Shown here: positions 17,402 to 24,105 of the stretch, one piece after another
How positions within the stretch are numbered: position 1 is the stretch's first letter
Layout of the letters: every line of letters starts with the position of its first letter
NCBI RefSeq assembly: GCF_004551525.1
Contig: NZ_SATR01000041.1
Coordinates: 1 to 38,836, forward strand
DNA length: 38,836 nucleotides
From: Vibrio ouci
GTDB lineage: Bacteria; Pseudomonadota; Gammaproteobacteria; Enterobacterales; Vibrionaceae
Direction of reading: 5' to 3'
Program-made: the position numbers and the translations under genes
Notes under the pieces: model-generated
The model's input: only the letters and a program-made list of their open reading frames with translations
The model's database searches: none
What the model was told of the DNA's origin: nothing

Positions 17402-17872
17402 ATGGCATATTGGTTATTCAAAACTGAACCGGACACCTTCTCTATTGACACTCTCAGAACACAAAATAGCTCTTGTTGGGAAGGTGTACGTAATTATCAG
17501 GCGCGAAATATGATGCGAGATGAGGTAAAAGAGGGCGATCTAGTGCTGATTTACCATTCATCGTGTAAGAAAGTGGGCGTTGCGGGTATCGCCAAGGTGA
17601 CCAAAGAGGCTTATCCTGACCATTTTGCTTTTGATCCAGAAAGTGATTATTACGATCCGAAATCGAGCCCAGACAACCCAAGGTGGGTAATGGTCGATAT
17701 TGAATTTGTGCGTAAAACGGAGCGTCTGATCCCGCTGACGGTGATGAAAGCGATGCCAGAGTTGGAAAACATGCCATTAGTTAAGCGTGGTAACCGCCTT
17801 TCGATCATGCCTGTCAGTGAGCAAGAGTGGTTGGCAATTTTGGATAAAGAAAAGCTGCCGAGTCAGCGATAG
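17402..17872 (+). CDS. EVE domain protein
   Basis: A 156-residue single-domain EVE protein, related to thymocyte nuclear protein 1 and to the PUA-like fold. EVE domains bind modified bases in DNA or RNA. Visible marks are the start MAYWLFKTEPDTFSIDTL, WEGVRNYQARNMMRD, the GDLVLIYHSSCKKVGVAGIA strand pair, and WVMVDIEFV. The length is full for the family. It stands alone on the plus strand, 38 bases from the divergent lipoprotein gene. It could take part in RNA modification recognition, consistent with tapT nearby, but that link is only suggestive. Confidence 0.9.
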   Translation: MAYWLFKTEPDTFSIDTLRTQNSSCWEGVRNYQARNMMRDEVKEGDLVLIYHSSCKKVGVAGIAKVTKEAYPDHFAFDPESDYYDPKSSPDNPRWVMVDIEFVRKTERLIPLTVMKAMPELENMPLVKRGNRLSIMPVSEQEWLAILDKEKLPSQR

Positions 17873-17885
17873 AGCCTTAAAACAC

Positions 17886-17913
17886 AATCAGGCAGCGATT
17901 GTGCTGCCTGATT
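17886..17913. terminator. Hairpin between convergent EVE and yigL genes
   Basis: AATCAGGCAGC (17886-17896) and GCTGCCTGATT (17903-17913) form a perfect 11-bp stem with a six-base loop. Flanking T runs are weak on both strands (TTTT at the minus side), so termination is likely but not ideal. Confidence 0.6.
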
Positions 17914-17930
17914 AAGATAAAAGCGTGCTG

Positions 17931-18758
17931 TTATAGCAGGTTATCTTGCAGATAATGCGCTACTGCATCGTCTGCGTTACTGCCGATCACTTCATTGTCT
18001 GGTAGCGCTTCTTTCACTTTATGGTGCGAAGTTCCCATCACCAATCCTTTGCCTGCCATCGCTAGCATCTCTGCATCGTTCATACCATCACCAAACGCAA
18101 TACAGTTGTCTAACGTTAGGTCGAGTGACTTAGCGACCGCTTCTAGGGCGTGGCCTTTAGAGACTTCAGCCGCCATCACTTCCAGACACCAAGGTGTAGA
18201 GAAAGCGATATTCAGCTTGTCACCAAACTCTTCACGCAGCTTTTGTTCGAAAGTCACTAGGTGGTCATGGTCTTGCTCTGGGTGAGTAAAGAACACTTTA
18301 GCAATGCCATCAGTCGGTGCTGCATCCGCTGTAAAGCGCTTATAAGCAAAGCCTGATTCGCTGTGGAATTTCGCCAGCATTTCATCGTCACGGTCGAGCA
18401 ACCAATCTTCATTTTGGTACATGTGGATAAAGATGTTGGGATCTTGGCGGATCACGTCGATCACTGGCTGAACCAATTCTTCTGGAACATTCTTACTGTA
18501 CATCAGTTGATCATTCTGGTCATGAACGCGCGCACCGTTAGAGGTGATCATGTAAGCCGGAATGCCTGCAATCTCACGAATTCCAGCCACATCAATATGA
18601 TGGCGACCGGTAGCAAAGATAAAGGTGAAGCCTTTTTCATGCAGTGTTTTTAATGTCTCTTTGGAGTAGGCACTAAGCTGGTGGTTTGGTGCGAGAAGAG
18701 TGCCATCGAGATCTGAGGCTACAATGTGAAAAGGAGTATCTTTGCGTGCTTCGGTCAT
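17931..18758 (-). CDS. yigL: Cof-type HAD phosphatase YigL
   Basis: A 275-residue Cof-subfamily HAD phosphatase. Motif I is VASDLDGTLLAP (Asp16, Asp18), motif II ITSNGAR, and motif III/IV AFGDGMNDAEMLAMAGKG. The large C2B cap lies between them. E. coli YigL hydrolyses pyridoxal phosphate and sugar phosphates and is induced by SgrS during sugar-phosphate stress. Here the gene lies next to pldB as in E. coli, which supports orthology, but is separated from it by 109 bases. Substrate range cannot be read from the sequence. Confidence 0.9.
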   Translation of the reverse strand: MTEARKDTPFHIVASDLDGTLLAPNHQLSAYSKETLKTLHEKGFTFIFATGRHHIDVAGIREIAGIPAYMITSNGARVHDQNDQLMYSKNVPEELVQPVIDVIRQDPNIFIHMYQNEDWLLDRDDEMLAKFHSESGFAYKRFTADAAPTDGIAKVFFTHPEQDHDHLVTFEQKLREEFGDKLNIAFSTPWCLEVMAAEVSKGHALEAVAKSLDLTLDNCIAFGDGMNDAEMLAMAGKGLVMGTSHHKVKEALPDNEVIGSNADDAVAHYLQDNLL

Positions 18759-18867
18759 ATCACCCTCGTATGTACTGCGAATAGTTTCCCATTTGGGTAG
18801 AGAGGGTATTTTACTTGAACATAAAGGGGAAAAAGAGGGTAAAGATCACCCTGCGCTATTTCCTATT

Positions 18868-19854
18868 TTAGTATTTGCCAAAGAATTGCAACGTCGCGTC
18901 CAGTGCTTGGTTGCGGTATTGGTCTTGTTCAAACAGCAATTCATGCTTGGCGTCATGAATAATCTTAAACTCGCATTGGCTATGAGTTTTAGCGAGTTTC
19001 TTCATAAACTGAGTTTGAGCCTGATTTGAGACGATTTTATCATCGCCAGCTTGCATCACCAGCAGTGGAGTTTTGATATGGCGAGTCATGAGGTGGCACT
19101 GCTTACACGCCATCAATCCTTGCCATACCCACTGGGTACTGGCGCCACCAATTTTCAGCTCTGGGTGCTGTTCATACCAATTGCGGAACCAGTGATAACG
19201 AGCATCGCTCTGACTGAGCAGGTTGCCGGCAAAAGGCTTTGGGTAATAGGCGACTTGCCCCGGAGCAAAGGTTGGTTTTGGGTAAACCGCAGTGAGCACT
19301 TGCCCCAATACGGTAGCAATTGGTTTGAGGTGCCAAGGTAGGTTAACCCCATACATAGGCGCACTGAGGGCAACGGCATCAAACTTGGCATCGCGAGTCT
19401 GTAAGTAGCGGGTGGCGATATTACCGCCCATTGAGTGGCCAAGTAGATAGCGCTTGTTATAAGCGGACAAATCGAAATGTTCGATCATGCTATCTAAGTC
19501 TTTAACGTAATCTTCAAACTCGCCGACAAAGCCCATTTGTTTATCTTCAATTAGGCGATCAGACAAGCCTTGACCGCGATGATCAAACGAATAAATATCA
19601 TAGCCTTGCTGGAAAAGATCGTAGAAAAGCTCTTGGTACTTGGAGGTGCATTCGATGCGTCCGTTAACCACGACAATCGCTTTATTGTGCTGAGGTGAAG
19701 TCAGCTTGATCCAATAAAGTGCTTTCTTATCAAACGATTTAAGGTAGCCTTCTTCACGAGAGCGCCATAAGTTGGCAATATTACCATTGATCACTTGCTC
19801 AAAATTGGACTCTTGAGTATAAGAAGGACTAATGTTGGAGCGTGAATCATTCAT
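18868..19854 (-). CDS. pldB: Lysophospholipase L2
   Basis: A 328-residue alpha/beta hydrolase of the PldB family, which releases fatty acids from lysophospholipids at the inner membrane. It shows the SFDHRGQGLSDR strand-turn, the nucleophile elbow LLGHSMGGNIATR, and late acid and base segments (VMQAGDDKIVSN and HDAKHELLFEQDQ). The catalytic triad is thus complete. There is no signal peptide. The neighbourhood rhtB-pldB-yigL is the E. coli order, with rhtB divergent across an 86-base gap. Confidence 0.93.
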   Translation of the reverse strand: MNDSRSNISPSYTQESNFEQVINGNIANLWRSREEGYLKSFDKKALYWIKLTSPQHNKAIVVVNGRIECTSKYQELFYDLFQQGYDIYSFDHRGQGLSDRLIEDKQMGFVGEFEDYVKDLDSMIEHFDLSAYNKRYLLGHSMGGNIATRYLQTRDAKFDAVALSAPMYGVNLPWHLKPIATVLGQVLTAVYPKPTFAPGQVAYYPKPFAGNLLSQSDARYHWFRNWYEQHPELKIGGASTQWVWQGLMACKQCHLMTRHIKTPLLVMQAGDDKIVSNQAQTQFMKKLAKTHSQCEFKIIHDAKHELLFEQDQYRNQALDATLQFFGKY

Positions 19855-19940
19855 GGTGAAGTAAAGCCTGATTGTGGTTTGAGTTTTGCAACAGAACTAG
19901 ATTATGTGTGGCTAAGGGCGTTTAGTCGAGAGGAAATACT

Positions 19941-20558
19941 ATGGATATGCATGTTTGGCTTGCTTATGTGGTAACCGCAATTGTGTTCAGTCTTGCTCCT
20001 GGGTCGGGTACGGTTAACTCGATCAGTAATGGTTTAAGCTATGGCACAAGGCGTTCGCTTGCCGCGATTGCAGGGCTTCAAGTCGGCCTCGCGATCCATA
20101 TTATGTTAGTTGGTGCCGGCATTGGCGCACTTGTTGCTCAGTCTGCGTTTGCCTTTAGTGTGATTAAATGGGTCGGCGCGGCTTATCTGATCTGGTTGGG
20201 TATTCAAAAGTGGCGTGATCACTCAAGCATTGCGACCACTGAAGCTGGCGCGCACCTATCGAGTATGAATCTGATGCGCAAGGCGATTCTGATCAACCTG
20301 ACTAACCCTAAATCGATCGTCTTTCTAGTTGCACTGTTTCCACAGTTTATTGACCCTGCCAAAGACCAACTGACTCAGCTAATGGTATTAGGCGTCACAA
20401 CGGTCGTTATTGATGCGGTGGTTATGCTTGGTTACACCAGTTTAGCTTCGCAAATGGGTCGTTTTATCCGTTCAGATAAGATTATGTCGAAAATCAACAA
20501 GGTATTCGGCTCAATGTTTATGGGCTGTGGTGCATTGCTTGCCGCGGCCAAAGCGTAG
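19941..20558 (+). CDS. rhtB: LysE-family homoserine/homoserine lactone exporter
   Basis: A 205-residue inner-membrane protein with about six helices. It has the LysE/RhtB N-terminal pattern FSLAPGSGTVNSISNGLSYG and the NLTNPKSIVFLVALFPQF motif. E. coli RhtB exports homoserine and its lactone; the assignment follows from similarity and the position next to pldB. An AGGAAA ribosome site lies six bases upstream of the ATG. The next gene starts 17 bases downstream, so the two may share a transcript. Confidence 0.9.
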   Translation: MDMHVWLAYVVTAIVFSLAPGSGTVNSISNGLSYGTRRSLAAIAGLQVGLAIHIMLVGAGIGALVAQSAFAFSVIKWVGAAYLIWLGIQKWRDHSSIATTEAGAHLSSMNLMRKAILINLTNPKSIVFLVALFPQFIDPAKDQLTQLMVLGVTTVVIDAVVMLGYTSLASQMGRFIRSDKIMSKINKVFGSMFMGCGALLAAAKA

Positions 20559-20575
20559 CCGAACGTACTGTCACG

Positions 20576-21814
20576 ATGCCGCAGCGAATTAAAGAAACTT
20601 ACGTCGCACGTCAGCCGATCCTTAATGCTAAGCGACAAACTCTCGGCTATGAGTTGTTGTTTCGTGACGGTGAAAAGAATTCTTACCCAGCGCATATTGA
20701 CCCCAATCGGGCGACCTATCGCCTGATTGTCGAAAACTTCCTCTCCATCGGCAGTAATCCTACGTTATCAGCATCTCGCTGCTTTATTAACTTTCCGCAT
20801 GAGAGCTTAGTTCGCCTGTTGCCGCTCTCTTTACCCAAAGAGCGCATTGTGGTTGAGGTGTTAGAGACCTGCACGCCCAACGATGAGCTGCTTGAGGCGA
20901 TCAAGCAATTGTATGCCCATGGATACCTGATTGCGCTGGATGACTTTGTCTATTCGCCTGAATGGGAGCGCTTTTTGCCTTTCGTTCACATTGTGAAAAT
21001 TGACATTATGGCGATGGGCTTAGAGCAAGCCTGCATCATGGTTAAAGAGCTAAAAGCGAAAAGCTCGAAGCGGAAATTTTTAGCAGAGCGGGTTGAGTCA
21101 GAAGCTGAGTACCTCGCAACAAGATCGGCGGGATTCAGTTTTTTCCAAGGTTACTTTTTTAGTAAGCCTGAAATCGTCCGTCAGCGCTATTTAAGCCCTG
21201 AGCAGTTGATCGCGATGGAGCTATTTCGCGAGGTGTGTCAGCCTGAGGCCGACTTCCTTAAAGTGGAAGCGATTGTCGCTAAAGATGTCGCGCTTTCCTA
21301 TAAGCTGTTGCGCTTTGTCAACACGATGTCGGATCGCATCGAAGTGCCGATTTCCTCTTTTAGACAAGCTTTGGTCTACTTGGGCCAAGACAAGCTGAAG
21401 ATGTTTGTTTCACTGGCGGTCGCTTCGTTTGTCGCAGTGAATAAACCGAAAGAGCTTTACACCTTGTCCTTACAACGTGCGCAGTTCTTCATGTTAATGG
21501 CGCACGATAATCCTTTCAGCCAGTTCCGCGAGCAGGCTTTCTTGATTGGCCTATTTTCACTGCTTGATGCTTTGCTTGATGTGTCGCTCCAAGAATTAGT
21601 TGAGCAATTACCGCTATGTTCGGGAATTAAACAAGCTTTGCTCAATCGAGAAGGTCCATACGGATTGCTGCTTCAGCTTGAAGAGTGCTACGAAAAAGCC
21701 GATTGGCTCGGTGTAGAAGCGGCTTGTCAGCAACTTAACGTGTCAGTAAATGATGTTATGCCGCGTATTTCTCAGGCTCAGCGCTGGAGCCAAGAGCTCA
21801 ACACCATCATCTAA
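20576..21814 (+). CDS. EAL-HDOD signalling protein (YuxH-like)
   Basis: A 412-residue protein. Residues about 1-205 form an EAL-like domain that begins YVARQPILNAKRQTLGYELL. It has ELL in place of EAL, and DDF is present, but the catalytic set is incomplete, so c-di-GMP hydrolysis is doubtful. Residues about 205-400 are an HDOD domain (QPEADFLKVEAIVAKDVALS, RFVNTMSD, FRQALVYLGQDKL). Members of this YuxH-type family in Vibrio act as protein-protein regulators of motility and surface behaviour. No strong ribosome site precedes the ATG, so translation may be coupled to rhtB. Confidence 0.85.
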   Translation: MPQRIKETYVARQPILNAKRQTLGYELLFRDGEKNSYPAHIDPNRATYRLIVENFLSIGSNPTLSASRCFINFPHESLVRLLPLSLPKERIVVEVLETCTPNDELLEAIKQLYAHGYLIALDDFVYSPEWERFLPFVHIVKIDIMAMGLEQACIMVKELKAKSSKRKFLAERVESEAEYLATRSAGFSFFQGYFFSKPEIVRQRYLSPEQLIAMELFREVCQPEADFLKVEAIVAKDVALSYKLLRFVNTMSDRIEVPISSFRQALVYLGQDKLKMFVSLAVASFVAVNKPKELYTLSLQRAQFFMLMAHDNPFSQFREQAFLIGLFSLLDALLDVSLQELVEQLPLCSGIKQALLNREGPYGLLLQLEECYEKADWLGVEAACQQLNVSVNDVMPRISQAQRWSQELNTII

Positions 21815-21847
21815 TCTCTGTTACCCCTCTAAATGAAACTTTTATGA

Positions 21848-21922
21848 CAATCCATATATATGGATTGACGTATATGTTTTGTTGTCTAATATATACGCAT
21901 ATCCAGATATGAGTATATAACT
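21848..21922 (+). promoter_or_regulatory. ars promoter with two dyad operators
   Basis: A likely sigma-70 promoter has TTGACG (21865-21870) and TAATAT (21887-21892), 16 bases apart. Dyad 1, CAATCCATATATATGGATTG (21848-21867), is a perfect 20-bp palindrome overlapping the -35. Dyad 2 (21891-21918) has arms ATATAC-g-CATATC and GATATG-a-GTATAT around CA, with one mismatched pair, and overlaps the -10 and the start. Occupation of either would block polymerase, which fits repression by the ArsR encoded immediately downstream. Confidence 0.7.
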
Positions 21923-22264
21923 ATGCTTCCTCACCAATTTTTTAAACTGTTATCTGATGAGACACGAGTGCGCTGCTTAATGCTGATTGTGCGCCAAGAG
22001 TGCTTATCGGTCGGTGAGCTCACCCAGGCGCTGCAAGAGAGTCAGCCGAAAATATCTCGTCACCTTGCTCAATTACGCTCGAGCGGTATTTTGACTGACG
22101 TTAGGCAGGGGCAATGGGTGTTCTACCGCTTATCAACCGATTTACCCGGTTGGATGCGAAAGCTGATCGATGACCTGATCGCATCGAACTGTTTGAAAAC
22201 TGAATACCAACAAGATATTGAGCGCTTAGAAGCGATGACTTCACGCCCTCAATGTTGCGTTTAA
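21923..22264 (+). CDS. arsR: ArsR/SmtB-family repressor of the ars operon
   Basis: A 113-residue winged-helix regulator. FFKLLSDETRVRCLMLI is the family start, and SQPKISRHLAQLRSSGI is the recognition helix. RQGQWVFYRL is the wing. ArsR proteins release DNA when arsenite binds cysteines. The E. coli-type cluster in helix alpha-3 (CVC..C) is missing. The cysteines here are Cys18, Cys27, Cys90 and a C-terminal pair Cys111-Cys112, so the metalloid site is probably of another layout. The gene sits directly behind two dyads and precedes the ArsJ-type GAPDH gene by 61 bases. Confidence 0.9.
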   Translation: MLPHQFFKLLSDETRVRCLMLIVRQECLSVGELTQALQESQPKISRHLAQLRSSGILTDVRQGQWVFYRLSTDLPGWMRKLIDDLIASNCLKTEYQQDIERLEAMTSRPQCCV

Positions 22265-22280
22265 AGAATCACAAAACTTT

Positions 22281-22301
22281 ACTCCCTCAAATTTGAGGAG
22301 T
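22281..22301. repeat. Inverted repeat between arsR and the GAPDH gene
   Basis: ACTCC-c-TCAAAT and its partner ending GGAGT form a hairpin with a perfect TCAAATTTGA centre and one bulged C. There is no T run, so it is not a normal terminator. It may tune mRNA processing between arsR and the resistance genes, or serve as a binding site. Confidence 0.4.
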
Positions 22302-22325
22302 AACCACTAACTGAGAGACAAAGAC

Positions 22326-23327
22326 ATGGCAGTTAAAGTAGGTATTAACGGGTTCGGCCGTATTGGCCGTCTAGCACTTCGCGCAGCTTTCGATTGGCAA
22401 GAGCTAGAGTTTGTTCAAATTAACGATGTTGCTGGCGATACAGCAACACTGGCTCACCTTCTTGAGTTTGATTCAGTTCAGGGTCGTTGGAATCACGAAG
22501 TGTCTGTTGAAGGCGATGAGATGATCATCAATGGTCAACGCATCAAAACCACTCAAGAGCGCGACATTGATGCGATCGATTGGTCTGGCTGTGATGTGGT
22601 GATTGAAGCGACGGGTGTTCACCGTAAGACATCTTTCCTAAACAAATACTTAGAGCAGGGCGTGAAGCGTGTTGTGGTATCAGCACCAGTAAAAGAAGAA
22701 GGTATCGCGAACATCGTTGTCGGTGTCAATGACCATATCTTTGACCCTGCAGTGCACAAAATCGTAACGGCAGCGTCTTGTACAACAAACTGTATTGCAC
22801 CTGTGGTTAAAGTGATCAATGAGAAGCTTGGCATCGAGAACGCGTCATTTACGACGATTCACGATCTAACCAACACGCAAACTATTCTCGATGCGCCGCA
22901 TAAAGACTTACGCCGTGCACGTGCATGTGGCATGAGCTTAATCCCAACTACAACAGGCAGTGCTAAGGCGATTGTTGAGATCTTCCCAGAGCTAGAAAAC
23001 CGCATCAATGGCCATGCTGTACGTGTACCACTAGCAAACGCATCTCTGACTGACATTATCTTCGAAGTGAAGCAAGACACCACCGCGGAAGAAGTTAATG
23101 CGATGCTGAAACAAGCGTCTGAGAATGAACTGAAAGGCATTCTAGGTTTTGAAGAGCGCCCATTAGTTTCTATCGATTACAAAGGTGACCAACGCTCGAC
23201 GATTGTTGATGCGCTATCAACCATGCTGGTGGGTAAGCGTATGGTTAAGATCTACGCTTGGTATGATAACGAAATGGGCTACGCGACACGTACTGCAGAG
23301 TTAGTACGTAATGTCGGTCTAGCTTAA
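22326..23327 (+). CDS. ArsJ-associated glyceraldehyde-3-phosphate dehydrogenase
   Basis: A 333-residue GAPDH. The Rossmann start is MAVKVGINGFGRIGRLALR. The active site is AASCTTNC with nucleophile Cys152, and the base is His179 in TTIHDLTNTQ. NEMGYATRTAEL closes the fold. The glycolytic form usually has TTVHAYT at the histidine; the HDLTNTQ form and the location between arsR and arsJ mark the arsenate-resistance paralogue. In the published gapdh-arsJ system this enzyme uses arsenate in place of phosphate and makes unstable 1-arseno-3-phosphoglycerate for export by ArsJ. GAGAG precedes the ATG. It should be induced by arsenic through ArsR. Confidence 0.92.
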   Translation: MAVKVGINGFGRIGRLALRAAFDWQELEFVQINDVAGDTATLAHLLEFDSVQGRWNHEVSVEGDEMIINGQRIKTTQERDIDAIDWSGCDVVIEATGVHRKTSFLNKYLEQGVKRVVVSAPVKEEGIANIVVGVNDHIFDPAVHKIVTAASCTTNCIAPVVKVINEKLGIENASFTTIHDLTNTQTILDAPHKDLRRARACGMSLIPTTTGSAKAIVEIFPELENRINGHAVRVPLANASLTDIIFEVKQDTTAEEVNAMLKQASENELKGILGFEERPLVSIDYKGDQRSTIVDALSTMLVGKRMVKIYAWYDNEMGYATRTAELVRNVGLA

Positions 23328-23330
23328 TTC

Positions 23331-23484
23331 TCTTCATACTTGAAGCTGCAGCGTTGTTAACAGCGTAAGTTCACCGGATCGCCGGCCGCCCTAATCACAT
23401 AGAAAACCTATGCTCATAGGGCTGAACTTCATTCCTTTGTAGGGAAAAGGTTGCCTAGCTGCAAATCCAATTATTTTGAGTATT
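23331..23484. repeat. Vibrio ERIC-like intergenic element
   Basis: About 154 bases that resemble the ERIC-type repeats frequent between Vibrio genes. The left end is TCTTCATACTTGAAGCTGCA and the right end GCTGCAAATCCAATTATTTT followed by GAGTAT, roughly complementary. The central stem is CCCTAATCACATAG (about 23389-23402) against CTATGCTCATAGGG (23408-23421). The identification is from memory of such repeats. It lies inside the ars operon between the GAPDH and phosphatase genes, so it would be transcribed and folded in the mRNA. Confidence 0.7.
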
Positions 23485-23516
23485 AATAAAAATACATAAG
23501 AACTTTGGGAATGAAT

Positions 23517-24008
23517 ATGTCACATCCTACATGGCAACTTGATTTAGATGCTGGTGCGTTAGTACTTACTCCGTGCCCAGGGACTAAAGGTGTCGACCTA
23601 GACTCGTCGCTAGCGCAGTTGAAAGAGCAAGGTGTTGAAGCGATTGTTACTGCGTTAGATGACGCGGAGCTCGCGAGTAAAGACGTTGCAGCACTGGGCG
23701 AGAAAGCTCGTGCCCTCGGTATGCAGTGGTTTCAAATTGAAATCGAAGATGATTGCGCACCGGGTGCTGAGTTTGCTACCAAGTGGCAAGTGGCGAGCCA
23801 TGAGCTACATAAGGTCGTCGACAATGGCGGTAAGGTTGCGATGCACTGCATGGGTGGTTCTGGTCGTACAGGGCTATTTGCAGCTCATCTACTGCTCGAA
23901 AAAGGTTGGGATTTGGACAAGATTGTTCAAGAAGTTCAGGCACTGCGCCCTGGTGCTTTTACCAAACCAATTCAAGTCGATTACATCAACGCGGTGGCGC
24001 AGAAGTAA
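23517..24008 (+). CDS. Dual-specificity/CDKN3-like phosphatase in the ars operon
   Basis: A 163-residue protein-tyrosine-phosphatase-fold protein. The P-loop is MHCMGGSGRTG, which fits the CX5R signature HC-x5-R-T/S-G, with nucleophile Cys111 and Arg117. A likely general acid is Asp78 or Asp79 in EIEDDCAPG. Similar single-domain proteins are annotated as cyclin-dependent kinase inhibitor 3 family. I chose the ATG at 23517 because GGGA lies six bases upstream; an ATG at 23511 and a TTG at 23505 are also in frame. It stands between the arsenate GAPDH and arsJ, so it is likely part of the resistance pathway. It is not a low-molecular-weight ArsC: it lacks the N-terminal CX5R of that family. Confidence 0.85.
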   Translation: MSHPTWQLDLDAGALVLTPCPGTKGVDLDSSLAQLKEQGVEAIVTALDDAELASKDVAALGEKARALGMQWFQIEIEDDCAPGAEFATKWQVASHELHKVVDNGGKVAMHCMGGSGRTGLFAAHLLLEKGWDLDKIVQEVQALRPGAFTKPIQVDYINAVAQK

Positions 24009-24025
24009 TCCCTTGTTCAGCGATA

Positions 24026-24058
24026 AGAGCTTTTGGATCATCATGATCCAAAAGCTCT
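24026..24058. repeat. 16-bp perfect inverted repeat before arsJ
   Basis: Arms at 24026-24041 (AGAGCTTTTGGATCAT) and 24043-24058 pair perfectly around a single base. No T run follows, so it is at most a partial terminator. It could stabilise the upstream mRNA or set the ratio between the phosphatase and ArsJ. Confidence 0.55.
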
Positions 24059-24105
24059 ACTATCTCCCCTCAAACTGAATTCTTCCACTCAATCGGTAGG
24101 ATGTT

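Noticed and set aside
22326..23327. Housekeeping glycolytic gapA
   Set aside because: The position between arsR and arsJ and the HDLTNTQ active-site variant favour the arsenate-resistance paralogue.
23517..24008. Classical ArsC arsenate reductase
   Set aside because: The CX5R loop is in the C-terminal half with an HC...GRTG form of dual-specificity phosphatases, not the N-terminal loop of the low-molecular-weight ArsC family, and it does not resemble the glutaredoxin-type ArsC.
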